From Microbacterium sp. (GTDB taxonomy: Bacteria > Actinomycetota > Actinomycetes > Actinomycetales > Microbacteriaceae): 55,109 nt of DNA. The translations under genes were made by a program, and so were the position numbers. The notes beneath the pieces were generated by a model. That model made no database searches. It saw only the letters and a list, made by a program, of their open reading frames with translations, and was not told the DNA's origin. Shown here in pieces: positions 46,377-55,109 of the stretch. Location: positions 37,525 through 92,633 of the forward strand of contig NZ_WOYQ01000022.1 in assembly GCF_011620665.1 (NCBI RefSeq). Reading direction: 5' to 3'. Numbering within the stretch: position 1 is the stretch's first letter; each line of letters opens with the position of its first letter.

Positions 46377-47186
46377 CTAGGCGTCCCGTGACCGCAGGAT
46401 CGCCCAGCCGGCGAGGAGCGTCGCGGTGGGCCAGGCGAGCAGCGTGAGCACCGGCACGACGACATCGGTCGCGTTCGCAGCCACCAGGGTTGAAGCGGCA
46501 TCCATCGGGAGGTACTGATTCAGCTCCACCAGCCAAGCCCAGGCTTCGCCGCCGATCGAGAACAGACTGAGGATGATCGGGGCGACGAACAGGAGTCCCA
46601 CGGTGGCGGCGATCGCTCCCGCGCCGTTGCGGATGATGAATCCCCAGCCGAGTCCGATGAGCCCGACCGCGGGCAGGGCCAGCAGACCATACGCCAGAGG
46701 AACCGTGGAGAGCTCTGGATCGGTCCAATCGATGCCGCCGTCATCGAGGAGCGGCGAGGTGGCGGCGATCGCCATCAGAGTGCTGACGACCACGGTGAGC
46801 ACGAGAAAGCCCGCCACGGCAATGGCTTTGGCCAGCAGTACGGCGCCGCGACGCGGCTCTGCAGTCAGAGTGGCGCGGATCATCCCCGTTGAATATTCAC
46901 CGGTGATCGCGATGGCTCCGAAGATCCCGGCGATCAGCAGGGAGAACTGCATCGGTGCGGTGATCGCGTTCACGGGTGGGAACTCTCCGCCGAAGTCGCG
47001 TGACGCCGAGGCGACCAGCAGGGCGATGCCCACCGAAACCGCCACGGCGATGCCCAGCGACCACCACGTCGAGCGCAGGGTCGCGAGCTTCAGGATCTCG
47101 CTGCGCAGAACGCGTGCGAATGAGAGGCGAGCGTTGCGTGGGACGGACCTCCTCGACCGGGTCCGGCTGCGGGCGGCCCCGGTCAT
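46377..47186 (-). CDS. ABC transporter permease (ABC-2 type)
   Basis: This 269-residue membrane protein has a basic N-terminus and six hydrophobic segments. The sequence around EYSTGMIRATLTAEPRRG is the EYxxGTxR-like loop of ABC-2 permeases used for drug, bacteriocin or lantibiotic self-export. The ATG has AAGGAGG upstream and overlaps the ATPase stop by four bases. With the ATPase it forms a one-permease, one-ATPase exporter whose cargo cannot be named. Confidence 0.91.
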   Translation of the reverse strand: MTGAARSRTRSRRSVPRNARLSFARVLRSEILKLATLRSTWWSLGIAVAVSVGIALLVASASRDFGGEFPPVNAITAPMQFSLLIAGIFGAIAITGEYSTGMIRATLTAEPRRGAVLLAKAIAVAGFLVLTVVVSTLMAIAATSPLLDDGGIDWTDPELSTVPLAYGLLALPAVGLIGLGWGFIIRNGAGAIAATVGLLFVAPIILSLFSIGGEAWAWLVELNQYLPMDAASTLVAANATDVVVPVLTLLAWPTATLLAGWAILRSRDA

Positions 47187-48094
47187 CGGGCCTCCTTCGT
47201 CTTGTATTCGACGGCTTCCTCGGTCAACGCGAGGTAGGCGTCTTCGAGTGAGCCCGCGCGGGGCACGAGCTCGTGCAGGGGGATGCCATGGGCTGCTGCT
47301 GTGTCGCCGATAGCCGCAGCCGTGAGACCGCCGACCTCCAGCACGCCGGGGGCGAGGTCGGCGACGGTCACGCCGGCGCCGGCGATCGCGTGGGCCAGGT
47401 CGGAAGCGCGAGGGCTGCGCACCGTCACCACGGTATGGGTCCACGCGCCGACGAGGTCATCCAGCGCAGCGTCGGCGAGCACGCGCCCACGTCCCAGCAC
47501 GATCACGTGGTCGGCGGTCAGAGCCATCTCACTCATCAGGTGACTGGACAGGAGCACGGTCCGCCCCTCGGCTGCCAGCGCTCGGACGAACTGCCGGACC
47601 CAGCGCACACCCTCGGGGTCGAGCCCATTGATCGGCTCATCGAGGATGAGCGTCTGTGGGTCGCCGAGAAGGGCCGTCGCGAGTCCCAGGCGCTGTCCCA
47701 TGCCGAGCGAAAACCTCCCCGCGCGTCGGCGCGCCACGGAGGTGAGCCCGGTGAGCTCGATCACGTCGTCCACCCGTGAGCGAGGAATGCCGTGCGTCGC
47801 CGCCATCGCGAACAGATGATTGCGCGCGCTGCGGCCGGTGTGGACGGCCTTGGCGTCCAGCAGCACCCCGACTTCGGTCAGCGGCGAGCGCAGTGACCGA
47901 TACGCGCGTCCGTCGACCGTGACCGAGCCGGACGTGGGCTCATCCAGCCCGACGATCATCCGCATCGTCGTGGACTTGCCCGCGCCGTTGGGCCCGAGGA
48001 AGCCCGTGACCTTCCCCGACTGCACCGTGAACGAGACGTCGGAGACCGCCGTCTTCTCGCCGAAGCGCTTTGTCAGGTTGCGTGCGACGATCAT
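47183..48094 (-). CDS. ABC transporter ATP-binding protein
   Basis: The 303-residue ATPase has Walker A GPNGAGKSTT, a signature SLGMGQRLGLATALLG (in place of LSGGQ), Walker B LILDEPINGLDPEG and the H-loop SSHLMSEM. The SLGMGQRLGLA form is typical of the multidrug/bacteriocin (CcmA, BcrA-like) subgroup. The ATG at 48094 is 7 bases from a TAGCGT -10; the frame upstream is not used. The partner permease follows with a four-base overlap. Confidence 0.94.
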   Translation of the reverse strand: MIVARNLTKRFGEKTAVSDVSFTVQSGKVTGFLGPNGAGKSTTMRMIVGLDEPTSGSVTVDGRAYRSLRSPLTEVGVLLDAKAVHTGRSARNHLFAMAATHGIPRSRVDDVIELTGLTSVARRRAGRFSLGMGQRLGLATALLGDPQTLILDEPINGLDPEGVRWVRQFVRALAAEGRTVLLSSHLMSEMALTADHVIVLGRGRVLADAALDDLVGAWTHTVVTVRSPRASDLAHAIAGAGVTVADLAPGVLEVGGLTAAAIGDTAAAHGIPLHELVPRAGSLEDAYLALTEEAVEYKTKEAR

Positions 48095-48101
48095 GGGTTC
48101 G

Positions 48102-48107
48102 ACGCTA
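48102..48107 (-). promoter_or_regulatory. -10 (TAGCGT) of the ABC transporter operon
   Basis: On the minus strand TAGCGT ends 7 bases before the ATPase ATG, with no ribosome-binding site in between. Confidence 0.5.
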
Positions 48108-48145
48108 CGCGCACCGCCGGGCGGCCGCATCCGACCCGGGGAAAA

Positions 48146-50737
48146 TCATGAGCTCTGCACAGCGGCGCCGGTCTCCTGCGCATCGCGCTCCTGCACAGCG
48201 AGCGCGCGCTCGACGCCCGCGAGGTTCTCGCTGACGAGGCGGCGCAGAGCCGGCGGGGCATCGGCATGGACTTCGAGCCACCCGCGGGTCGAGTCGCGCA
48301 GCGCGGCGCTCGCGAGCGGAGCCGGGTACAGCCCGACGATCAGGTAGTTCGCAATCTGGTAGGTCCGCGAGTTCCAGATCGGCAGCAGCATCTCGAAGTA
48401 GGGCTTGACGAAGGCAGACAGCGCCTCGACGCCGGCAGGGTGCGTCAGGCCGAGCGCAGCGGACCGGATCACCGTGTTGGGCAAACCCTCGCTGTCGACG
48501 AGCGATTCCCAAGCGATCGTCTTGTCGGCGACGCTCGGGAGCGCCGCCTTCGCCTGCGCCGCGAACTCCCCGCCCTTGGCGGTGTTGTCGGCAGCAAGCG
48601 CGTCGTCGATGTCCGCCGCCGTGACGACCCCACCCGCTGCGAGCGAGACGAGAAGCGCCCAGGAGAGGTCGGCGTCGATGTCGAGACCGTCGAGCACGGT
48701 CTCACCGTCGCGCAGGGCGCGCACCGCTTCCCAGTGCGCAGGGGTCGCGGCGGCCGAGGCGAAGGCCGTCGCGAACTGCAGCTGGCTGTCGCTTCCCGCC
48801 GCTGCGGACTGGGCGAGGCTCCACAGGCCGTCGGCGACCTTCTCGCGCGTGATGGCGCGCTTCTCCGGGGTGACGTAGGAGTTCGCCGCCAACTGCAGCT
48901 GACCGAGGGTCGTGCGGACGGTGGTCGACTCGGTCTCGGCGCCGATGTTGCGCAGCACGAGGTCGACGTAGTCGGATGCCGACGCCTCCGCATCGCGTGC
49001 CTGATCCCATGCGGCGCCCCAGACGAGGGAGCGCGCCAGCGGGTCCGTGATCTTTCCCAGATGCGCGATCGCGGTCTGCAGCGACCGCTGGTCGAGGCGG
49101 ATCTTCGCGTACGCAAGGTCGTCGTCGTTCAGGAGCACGAGGTCCGGCTGAGTGAGACCCTTCACTTCCGGCACCTCGGTGAGATCGCCGTCCACGTCGA
49201 GCTCGACGTGATGGGTGCGCACCAGGGCATCCCCCTCGAGCGTATAGAAGCCGACACCCAATCGGTGGGGACGGATGGTGGGGTAGTCCGCCGGGGCCGT
49301 CTGCACGATGGCGAATCGGGTGATGACCCCGTCCACATCGGCCCTGATCTCGGGGGAGAGCGTGTTGACGCCTGCAGTCTCGAGCCACTTCCTCGACCAT
49401 GTCTCGAGCTCGCGGCCGCTGGTGGCCTCGAGCTCGATGAGCAGGTCGCGGAGCTCGGTGTTGCCCCACGCGTGCTTCTGGAAATACCGGGAGACCCCCG
49501 CGAAGAACGCCTCGATGCCCACCCATGCGGCCAGCTGCTTGAGGACCGAGCCTCCCTTGGCATAGGTGATGCCGTCGAAGTTCACCTGCACGTCTTCAAG
49601 ATCGGTGATCGTCGCGACGACCGGGTGGGTCGAGGGCAGCTGATCCTGGCGGTACGCCCAGGTCTTCTCCATCGCGTTGAAGGTCGTCCACGCCTCGGTC
49701 CACTCTGTGGCCTCGGCGGTTGCGATCGTCGACGCCCACTCCGCGAATGATTCGTTCAGCCACAGGTCATTCCACCACTTCATGGTGACCAGGTCGCCGA
49801 ACCACATGTGCGCGAGCTCGTGCAGGATCGTCACGACGCGCCGCTCCTTGACCGCATCCGTCACCTTCGAACGGAAGACGTAGGTCTCGGTGAACGTCAC
49901 CGCGCCGGCGTTCTCCATGGCGCCGGCATTGAATTCCGGCACGAACAGCTGGTCGTACTTCGCGAACGGGTACGGGACGCCGAACTTCTCTTCGTAGTAC
50001 GCGAAGCCTTCGCGGGTCTTGTCGAAGATGTAGTCGGCGTCGAGATGCTGCCACAGGCTCTTGCGTCCGTATACGCCCAGAGGAATGACACGGCCTGACG
50101 CGCTCGTGAGCTCCGAGAACGCTTCTTCATACGGGCCGGCGATCACAGCGGTGATGTAGGACGAGATGCGCGGTGTCGGCTCGAACGTCCAGGTGCCACG
50201 ATCGCCGTCGAGCACGGGTGCAGGCGTCGGCGAGTTCGAGATGACCTTCCATGCCGCGGGGGCCGTCACGGTGAACTGGAACGTCGCCTTCAGGTCGGGC
50301 TGCTCGAAGACCGCGAACACACGCCGCGAATCGGGCACTTCGAACTGTGAGTACAAGTACACCTCACCGTCGACCGGATCGACGAAGCGGTGCAGGCCCT
50401 CGCCGGTGTTCGTGTAGAGGCAGTCGGCGACGACGACCAGCTCATTCTCGGCGGCGAGAGTCGAAAGAGCGATCCGCGAGTCGGCGAACGCGGATGCGGG
50501 GTCGATCGATCGGCCGTTCAGCGTGATCTCGTGCACGTCGCGTGCGATCAGATCGACGAAGGTGGACGCGCCGTCGATCGCTGCGAACCGGATCACGGCC
50601 CGGGAACGGAAGACCTCCGCGCCGGTGGTCAGATCCAGCGTGATCTCGTAGGAGACCGCGGATCCTGAGCTGCTCGAAGGATCGACGATCGCGCGCCGCT
50701 CCTGTGCTTCACTCCGGGTGAGGTTCTCTCCAGGCAC
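48146..50737 (-). CDS. pepN: aminopeptidase N (M1 family)
   Basis: PepN removes N-terminal residues from peptides in the cytoplasm. The 863-residue product opens PGENLTRSEAQERR, the usual actinobacterial start. It has the substrate motif GAMENAG, the zinc site HELAHMWFGDLVTMKWWNDLWLNESFAEW (HExxH-x18-E), and a C-terminal ERAP1-like helical domain (about 500-850). The start is GTG, with GGGAG about 9 bases upstream on the minus strand. It is divergent from rpiB. Confidence 0.96.
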   Translation of the reverse strand: MPGENLTRSEAQERRAIVDPSSSSGSAVSYEITLDLTTGAEVFRSRAVIRFAAIDGASTFVDLIARDVHEITLNGRSIDPASAFADSRIALSTLAAENELVVVADCLYTNTGEGLHRFVDPVDGEVYLYSQFEVPDSRRVFAVFEQPDLKATFQFTVTAPAAWKVISNSPTPAPVLDGDRGTWTFEPTPRISSYITAVIAGPYEEAFSELTSASGRVIPLGVYGRKSLWQHLDADYIFDKTREGFAYYEEKFGVPYPFAKYDQLFVPEFNAGAMENAGAVTFTETYVFRSKVTDAVKERRVVTILHELAHMWFGDLVTMKWWNDLWLNESFAEWASTIATAEATEWTEAWTTFNAMEKTWAYRQDQLPSTHPVVATITDLEDVQVNFDGITYAKGGSVLKQLAAWVGIEAFFAGVSRYFQKHAWGNTELRDLLIELEATSGRELETWSRKWLETAGVNTLSPEIRADVDGVITRFAIVQTAPADYPTIRPHRLGVGFYTLEGDALVRTHHVELDVDGDLTEVPEVKGLTQPDLVLLNDDDLAYAKIRLDQRSLQTAIAHLGKITDPLARSLVWGAAWDQARDAEASASDYVDLVLRNIGAETESTTVRTTLGQLQLAANSYVTPEKRAITREKVADGLWSLAQSAAAGSDSQLQFATAFASAAATPAHWEAVRALRDGETVLDGLDIDADLSWALLVSLAAGGVVTAADIDDALAADNTAKGGEFAAQAKAALPSVADKTIAWESLVDSEGLPNTVIRSAALGLTHPAGVEALSAFVKPYFEMLLPIWNSRTYQIANYLIVGLYPAPLASAALRDSTRGWLEVHADAPPALRRLVSENLAGVERALAVQERDAQETGAAVQSS

Positions 50738-50821
50738 TGCGGTACTCCCGTGGGTTCAGGGTGCGCCACCGCGGACAGGCGCTGCTGGCGCCGACGGCAA
50801 CCCGACCAGCCTACGTCTTCA

Positions 50822-50827
50822 TAGGAT
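50822..50827 (+). promoter_or_regulatory. -10 (TAGGAT) of rpiB, leaderless spacing
   Basis: TAGGAT ends 7 bases before the ATG at 50835. Its AGGA could instead serve as a ribosome-binding site, so the two readings compete. Confidence 0.4.
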
Positions 50828-50834
50828 GGTCGGC

Positions 50835-51386
50835 ATGCGCATTCACATCGCGACGGACCATGCCGGGCTGGAGTTCTCGACGCAGCTGCAGCATCACCTG
50901 GCCCAGCAGGGACACGACGTGACGGACCACGGTCCGATCGAGTACGACCCGCTCGACGACTACCCGGCGTTCTGCATCCGCGCCGCCCAGGCGGTCGTGC
51001 GCGATCAGGATGCGGGGCTTCCCGCGCTCGGAATCGTCTTCGGGGGTTCGGGCAACGGCGAGCAGATCGCTGCGAACAAAGTGCGCGGCATCCGTGCGGC
51101 GCTCGTCTGGAGCATCGCGACGGCCGAGCTCGCGCGAGAACACAACGACGCAAACGTCATTGCGATCGGTGCGCGCCAGCACACGGTGGAGGAGGCGATC
51201 GGCTTCATCGACCGGTTCATCGCGACGCCCTTCTCGACCGAGGAGCGCCACGCGCGACGGATAGCGCAGCTGTCGGCGTTCGAGTCCGACGGGTCGCTGC
51301 AACCCGACCCGCGCGCAGCCGTGGGGGGTGGACGATCCGCCGAGCAGATCGAATCGGACCGTCGGCAGGCTCAAGGACCGCGGTAG
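50835..51386 (+). CDS. rpiB: ribose-5-phosphate isomerase (RpiB type)
   Basis: RpiB interconverts ribose-5-phosphate and ribulose-5-phosphate. The 183-residue product has ATDHAGLEF at the N-terminus and the phosphate/active loop FGGSGNGEQIAANKVRG. The usual active Cys of E. coli RpiB is absent; as in mycobacterial RpiB, the Glu of GNGE takes its place. The His-rich tail TVEEAIGFIDRFI is typical. The ATG at 50826 is an alternative but gives extra MVG. The nei-like gene starts one base before its stop ends (TAGTG). Confidence 0.92.
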   Translation: MRIHIATDHAGLEFSTQLQHHLAQQGHDVTDHGPIEYDPLDDYPAFCIRAAQAVVRDQDAGLPALGIVFGGSGNGEQIAANKVRGIRAALVWSIATAELAREHNDANVIAIGARQHTVEEAIGFIDRFIATPFSTEERHARRIAQLSAFESDGSLQPDPRAAVGGGRSAEQIESDRRQAQGPR

Positions 51387-52306
51387 TGCCGGAAGGTCAT
51401 TCGGTCCACCGCATCGCGCGCGAGTTCGATCGGAACATCGTCGGGCGGGAGGTCGCCGCATCCAGCCCGCAGGGACGATTCGCCGAGGGAGCCGCGATCC
51501 TCAACGGTCGAACGGTGACACAGGCGCGCGCCGTCGGCAAGCAGATGTTCGTGGAGTTCGATGACGAGATCTGGCTGCGCGTGCACCTCGGCATCTACGG
51601 CGCGTGGGATTTCGCCGGGGAGCTCGTGATCGATCCGTCGGGGGAGCGCGCGCCGAATTCGATCGGCGCGCCGCGGCGGTCCCGGGTTCACGTGCGGATG
51701 AGCGAGCAGACGCAGGGCCTCGGGGATGTCGCCGACGAGTGGCCGCCACCGGTGGTCGGACAGGTGAGGCTGCGGCTGCTGACCGAGCTCGCCTGCGCGG
51801 ATCTGCGAGGCCCGACCGCGTGCGAGCTGCAGACACCCGATGAGGTCGCCGCGAGAATCGCGAAGCTCGGACCCGACCCGCTGGTCGGCGACTCGGCGGC
51901 GGGCGAGGAGCGCTTCGTCGCTGTCGTTCGGCGGGGGCCCGCGCCGATCGGTCTGCAATTGATGGATCAGAGTGTCGTGAGCGGGATCGGCAACGTGTAT
52001 CGCGCCGAGCTGCTGTTCCGCGCGGGGCTCAACCCGCACACCCCTGGCCGCGACGTCTCGGAAGAGGTGCTCCGGGCCATCTGGCGCGACTGGGCGTGGC
52101 TGCTGGCGATCGGGGTCGAGACCGGGCAGATGATGACGATGGATGATCTGGATGCCGACTCCTATCGCCGTGCCCTGGCCCATCGCGATGATCGACACTG
52201 GGTGTACCACCGTGCCGGCGCGCCCTGCCGCGTCTGCGGCACGGCGATCGTGATGGAAGAGATGGGTGCCCGGAAGCTCTACTGGTGCCCGAGATGTCAG
52301 GCGTGA
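51386..52306 (+). CDS. Fpg/Nei family DNA glycosylase
   Basis: The 306-residue product is an endonuclease VIII-like glycosylase/AP lyase for oxidised bases. After the initiator Met it has PEGHSVHRIA, with Pro2 the presumed Schiff-base residue and Glu3 its partner. It also has an H2TH domain with LMDQSVVSGIGNVYRAELLFRAGLNPH and a C-terminal zinc finger CRVCG...CPRC. PEG points to the Nei branch rather than Fpg (PELPE). The start is GTG, with the G shared with the rpiB stop. It is coupled to rpiB in actinobacteria. Confidence 0.94.
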   Translation: MPEGHSVHRIAREFDRNIVGREVAASSPQGRFAEGAAILNGRTVTQARAVGKQMFVEFDDEIWLRVHLGIYGAWDFAGELVIDPSGERAPNSIGAPRRSRVHVRMSEQTQGLGDVADEWPPPVVGQVRLRLLTELACADLRGPTACELQTPDEVAARIAKLGPDPLVGDSAAGEERFVAVVRRGPAPIGLQLMDQSVVSGIGNVYRAELLFRAGLNPHTPGRDVSEEVLRAIWRDWAWLLAIGVETGQMMTMDDLDADSYRRALAHRDDRHWVYHRAGAPCRVCGTAIVMEEMGARKLYWCPRCQA

Positions 52307-52313
52307 GGAAGAC

Positions 52314-52973
52314 ATGAGACAGAATCCGAGTTTCGCGATGACGGATCTCACCGAGCTCCGCCGTGTGGTCGATCAGAACCCGTGGATGACACTGGTCAGC
52401 ACCACCGACGGCGGTCTCGTGGCGTCGCACTACGCGATGCTTCTCGATGACGATCGTGACGACCTCACGATCGTGGGCCATGTGGGCAAGCCCGACGATG
52501 CGATCCTCGGGCTCGGTGAGCGTGAGCTGCTCGTGATCGTTCAGGGCCCGCACGGATACATCTCGCCCGGCTGGGGGGGAGCCGGGCCGAACGTCCCGAC
52601 GTGGAACTTCGTCTCGGTGCACCTTTCGGGGGTCCCGGAGGTGCTGACGCCGGATGAGAATCTCGTCGTGCTCGAGCGGTTGGTTCGGCGCTTCGAATCG
52701 TCCTCGTCCGATCCGCGGTTCCTCTGGGAGCTGCCCAATGACGCGGATTTCGTGCACAAGCTGGAGCGTGGCACGGTCGGCTTCCGGCTCACTCCGACGA
52801 AGGTCGTCGCCAAGCGGAAGCTCAGCCAGAATCGGCCCGACGAGGTGGTGGACGAGATCATCCTCCAGCTCGAGCAGGGGACAGGCGGGTATGTGGATCC
52901 TCGGTTGCCCGGCGAGATGCGGCGCGCTCACGACGCCCTGCGGGCGGCGCGGCGTGCACGGGATGCGCGGTGA
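52314..52973 (+). CDS. FMN-binding PaiB-like protein
   Basis: The 219-residue product has the split-barrel flavin fold of the PaiB/pyridoxamine-oxidase-like group, with HGYISPGWGGAGPNVPTWNF in the middle, the family's typical block. PaiB was first described as a negative regulator in Bacillus, but most members are probably flavin or F420-like binding enzymes. GAGGAAG precedes the ATG, seven bases after the nei-like stop. The next gene overlaps by four bases (GTGA). Confidence 0.88.
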   Translation: MRQNPSFAMTDLTELRRVVDQNPWMTLVSTTDGGLVASHYAMLLDDDRDDLTIVGHVGKPDDAILGLGERELLVIVQGPHGYISPGWGGAGPNVPTWNFVSVHLSGVPEVLTPDENLVVLERLVRRFESSSSDPRFLWELPNDADFVHKLERGTVGFRLTPTKVVAKRKLSQNRPDEVVDEIILQLEQGTGGYVDPRLPGEMRRAHDALRAARRARDAR

Positions 52974-54469
52974 CTCTCGCGCTCGGCGAGCGCGTCGGCG
53001 TCATCGCGAATGCGCGCCTCACCGGTGGCGACCGGCTTGATCCGTTCGGTTCCGACCCCGTCGACCTCCACCTGCGGGGCGGGCTCATCGCCGACATTGC
53101 GCCGGCGGGGGCGCTGGTCCGTCGCGGCGCGGTGCTCGATGCGGCCGGCGGGTGGGTGATCCCCGGCCTCTGGGATCACCATGTCCACACGGTGCAGTGG
53201 GCCTTGTCGGCCCAGCGCGCGGACCTCGGCGACACCGCCACGGCCGCGGAGGCGGCCTCGGCCATGGCCGGTGCGCCCGTGCTCGCCGATGGTCGCCGCA
53301 TCGGCGCCGGGTTCCGCGACGCCCTCTGGCCCGACGCGATGGAGCGTCTCGCCCTGGATGCGGTGACCGGCGAGGTGCCGACGTACCTCATCAATGCCGA
53401 TGTGCACAGCGTGTGGCTGAACTCCGCGGCGCTGCGTCGCGAGGGGTTCGAAGCCACGGCGTCGGGAGTCTTGCGCGAAGAGCCCGCGTTCGAGATCTCG
53501 CGGCGGCTGAACGCCGCCGATCCGTTCGTGAGCGACGTCCTCGTCGATGCCGGCCTGCGCGCGGCGGCGGCGCGAGGAATCGTCGGTGTCGTCGATTTCG
53601 ACATGGCCTGGAACGCCGAAGCCTGGGCGCGGCGGCTGGGCAACGGATTCGACGCGACGCGGGTCTCGTTCGGCGTGTATCCGGAGCTCCTCGACCGCGC
53701 GATCGCGGAGGGACTTCAGACGGGTGACGCCATGGATGCCGAGGGCCTCGTGCGCGTGGGGCCGCTCAAAGTCATCACCGACGGTTCGCTCGGCACCCGC
53801 ACGGCGGCGTGTGCGCAGGCCTACCCCGGCGAGCCCCGCAACCACGGCGTGCTGACCGTGCCTCCGGATGAGCTCATTTCGCTCCTCACCCGTGCGACAG
53901 GCGCCGGGCTCGCGTGCGCCGTGCACGCGATCGGCGACCTCGCGAACACGAATGCGCTGGATGCGTTCGCGATCGCCGGCGCCTACGGGACGATCGAGCA
54001 CGCGCAGCTGGTGGCGCACGCCGATCTCGCCCGGTTCGCTCGACTGGGAGTCGCCGCGAGCGTGCAGCCCGCGCATGCTGTCGACGACCGCGACCTGACC
54101 GACTCGATCTGGGCAACTCAGACCTCGGTGCCATATCCGCTGCGCTCCCTCGCCGATGGCGGTGCGAACCTGATGTTCGGTTCGGATGCCCCGGTGTCGC
54201 CGCTCGATCCGTGGGCAGCGATCGCGGCGGCCGTCTTCCGCACGCGCGCCGGGCGCGCGCCCTGGCGACCGGAGCAGGGTGTGGATGCCGCCACGGCTGT
54301 CGCGGCATCCACCGCCGGAGGGTCGCAGACAGGCAGCGCGCTGTCTCCCGGCGACACCGCCGATCTCGCTGTCATCGACCGCGACCCGCTGACGGCGGAC
54401 GAGCCATCGCTGCGTGCGACCCGGGTCGCGGCGACGCTCCTTGCGTCACGCCTCACTCACCTGGCCTGA
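52970..54469 (+). CDS. amidohydrolase family protein (YtcJ-like)
   Basis: This 499-residue metal-dependent hydrolase of the YtcJ-like amidohydrolase group has VIPGLWDHHVHTVQW (metal His pair), HAIGDLANTNALDAF and FGSDAPVSPLDPWAAI (metal Asp). No signal peptide is seen, so it should be cytoplasmic. Substrates of these enzymes vary widely and cannot be named. The start is GTG, overlapping the PaiB-like gene by four bases. Confidence 0.9.
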   Translation: MTLALGERVGVIANARLTGGDRLDPFGSDPVDLHLRGGLIADIAPAGALVRRGAVLDAAGGWVIPGLWDHHVHTVQWALSAQRADLGDTATAAEAASAMAGAPVLADGRRIGAGFRDALWPDAMERLALDAVTGEVPTYLINADVHSVWLNSAALRREGFEATASGVLREEPAFEISRRLNAADPFVSDVLVDAGLRAAAARGIVGVVDFDMAWNAEAWARRLGNGFDATRVSFGVYPELLDRAIAEGLQTGDAMDAEGLVRVGPLKVITDGSLGTRTAACAQAYPGEPRNHGVLTVPPDELISLLTRATGAGLACAVHAIGDLANTNALDAFAIAGAYGTIEHAQLVAHADLARFARLGVAASVQPAHAVDDRDLTDSIWATQTSVPYPLRSLADGGANLMFGSDAPVSPLDPWAAIAAAVFRTRAGRAPWRPEQGVDAATAVAASTAGGSQTGSALSPGDTADLAVIDRDPLTADEPSLRATRVAATLLASRLTHLA

Positions 54470-54486
54470 ACCGTTGTGGCGCCCGC

Positions 54487-54492
54487 TAGTGT
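54487..54492 (+). promoter_or_regulatory. -10 (TAGTGT) of the gamma carbonic anhydrase gene
   Basis: TAGTGT ends 7 bases before the ATG at 54500. It lies in the 30-base gap after the amidohydrolase gene. No clear -35 is seen. Confidence 0.5.
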
Positions 54493-54499
54493 GTGAGCC

Positions 54500-55036
54500 A
54501 TGACGATCGCCGAAGACGCTTCGATCCTGTCCCTCGCGGGGCGCACACCGCAGCTGCACGAGACGGCGTTCGTCGCCTCCGGCGCCCGCGTGATCGGCGA
54601 TGTCACCGTCGCCGAGGGCGCGAGCGTCTGGTACAACGCCGTCGTGCGCGGCGACAGCGCGTCCATCACCATCGGCGTCGGCAGCAACCTGCAGGACAAC
54701 GTGTCCGTGCACGTCGATGCCGACCATCCCGTCGTCATCGGCCGCGACGTCTCGGTCGGTCACAATGCGGTGGTGCACGGGTGCTCGATCGGCGACGGAT
54801 CACTGATCGGAATGGGCAGCGTCGTGCTCTCTGGGGCTCAGATCGGAAGCGGATGCCTGATCGCCGGGGGAGCCGTCGTGCTGGAGGGCATGATCGTGCC
54901 CGACGGGTCGCTCGTCGCCGGTGTGCCCGCGAAGGTGCGGCGCGAGCTCACGACCGGCGAGAGGGCCGGCATCCAGCAGAACGCTCAGATCTATCGCGCC
55001 CACTCGGCGAGCCATGCCGAGGCTTCGCCCGCCTGA
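54500..55036 (+). CDS. gamma carbonic anhydrase family protein
   Basis: The 178-residue left-handed beta-helix protein has hexapeptide-type repeats from about residue 18 to 130. The conserved blocks are VWYNAVVRGDSASITIG, QDNVSVHVD with one metal His, and SVGHNAVVHGC with two more. It forms a trimer and binds zinc or iron. The family includes carbonic anhydrases and many members without shown activity. Length is standard (about 170-180). Confidence 0.92.
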   Translation: MTIAEDASILSLAGRTPQLHETAFVASGARVIGDVTVAEGASVWYNAVVRGDSASITIGVGSNLQDNVSVHVDADHPVVIGRDVSVGHNAVVHGCSIGDGSLIGMGSVVLSGAQIGSGCLIAGGAVVLEGMIVPDGSLVAGVPAKVRRELTTGERAGIQQNAQIYRAHSASHAEASPA

Positions 55037-55058
55037 CGCTGCCGGCGCGAGTGGGATG

Positions 55059-55109
55059 TGGAGGGGCTGACGAGAATCGAACTCGCATCATCTGTTTGGA
55101 AGACAGAGG
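55059..55109 (-). tRNA. tRNA-Gly (TCC), 5' end outside the window
   Basis: On the minus strand the visible part holds the anticodon arm TCTGT-CTTCCAA-ACAGA (anticodon TCC), T arm GCGAG-TTCGATT-CTCGT, the 3' acceptor CAGCCCC, a T discriminator base and an encoded CCA (TGG at 55059-55061). The D arm and 5' acceptor lie beyond the window edge. Confidence 0.88.

Noticed and set aside
50835..51386. RpiB without the catalytic Cys as an inactive enzyme
   Set aside because: Mycobacterial RpiB proteins also lack this Cys and use the Glu of the GNGE loop, which is present here.

Overview
The window is high-GC, densely coding chromosomal DNA of an actinobacterium, most likely a Microbacteriaceae (Microbacterium-like). 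The evidence is the actinobacterial order rplS-lepB-rnhB-DUF2469-yraN-yifB-dprA-xerC-M23-rpsB-tsf-pyrH-frr-cdsA, an RpiB of the type without the active-site cysteine, a GlgE glycogen route, a LigA with extra inserts, a clpS-DUF2017-metallopeptidase trio, and many GTG starts. I see no prophage, insertion sequence, CRISPR array or plasmid function. It is essentially core genome.

Layout: (1) 1-11591 (+) holds the end of rplS, signal peptidase I, RNase HII, DUF2469, YraN, YifB, DprA and XerC. A secreted LytM-like protein on the minus strand is followed by rpsB-tsf (strong terminator), pyrH-frr-cdsA and a small protein with four DivIVA-like motifs. (2) 11640-17341 holds a transglycosylase-like exported protein, a small zinc-ribbon protein, an alpha/beta hydrolase, an AI-2E-family membrane protein (-), a large unrecognised membrane protein with an internal lipobox, and a thioredoxin-TPR (CnoX-like) protein. 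(3) 17338-23824 (-) is the glycogen block glgX, glgE, glgB. (4) 23880-31991 (+) holds cysteine desulfurase, mnmA, ligA and gatCAB. (5) 32008-36056 holds a DUF2202 lipoprotein, dinB, a GerW-like protein, a P-loop kinase, and the metallopeptidase-clpS-DUF2017 operon (-). (6) 36085-36960 (-) holds tRNA-His, orn and tRNA-Arg. (7) 37022-40770 holds a divergent YczE-like membrane protein / MocR regulator pair with a clear operator, a small ORF, a second-type ssb and a lipoprotein. (8) 40806-55109 holds ettA, two thioesterases, a hypothetical gene, a truncated globin, MscS, an ABC transporter, pepN, rpiB, a Nei-type glycosylase, a PaiB-like flavoprotein, an amidohydrolase, a gamma carbonic anhydrase, and a tRNA-Gly cut by the window edge.

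The most striking pattern is in transcription starts. About fifteen genes have a TANNNT hexamer ending exactly 6 or 7 bases before the start codon, the signature of leaderless mRNAs. In the mnmA and gatC cases the -10 TAG is also the stop codon of the gene upstream. Other points of interest are a CsoR-like palindrome at the promoter of the DUF2202 lipoprotein, the MocR/YczE operator, the duplicated DivIVA-motif protein, the internal lipobox, and a pyrimidine tandem repeat ahead of lepB.
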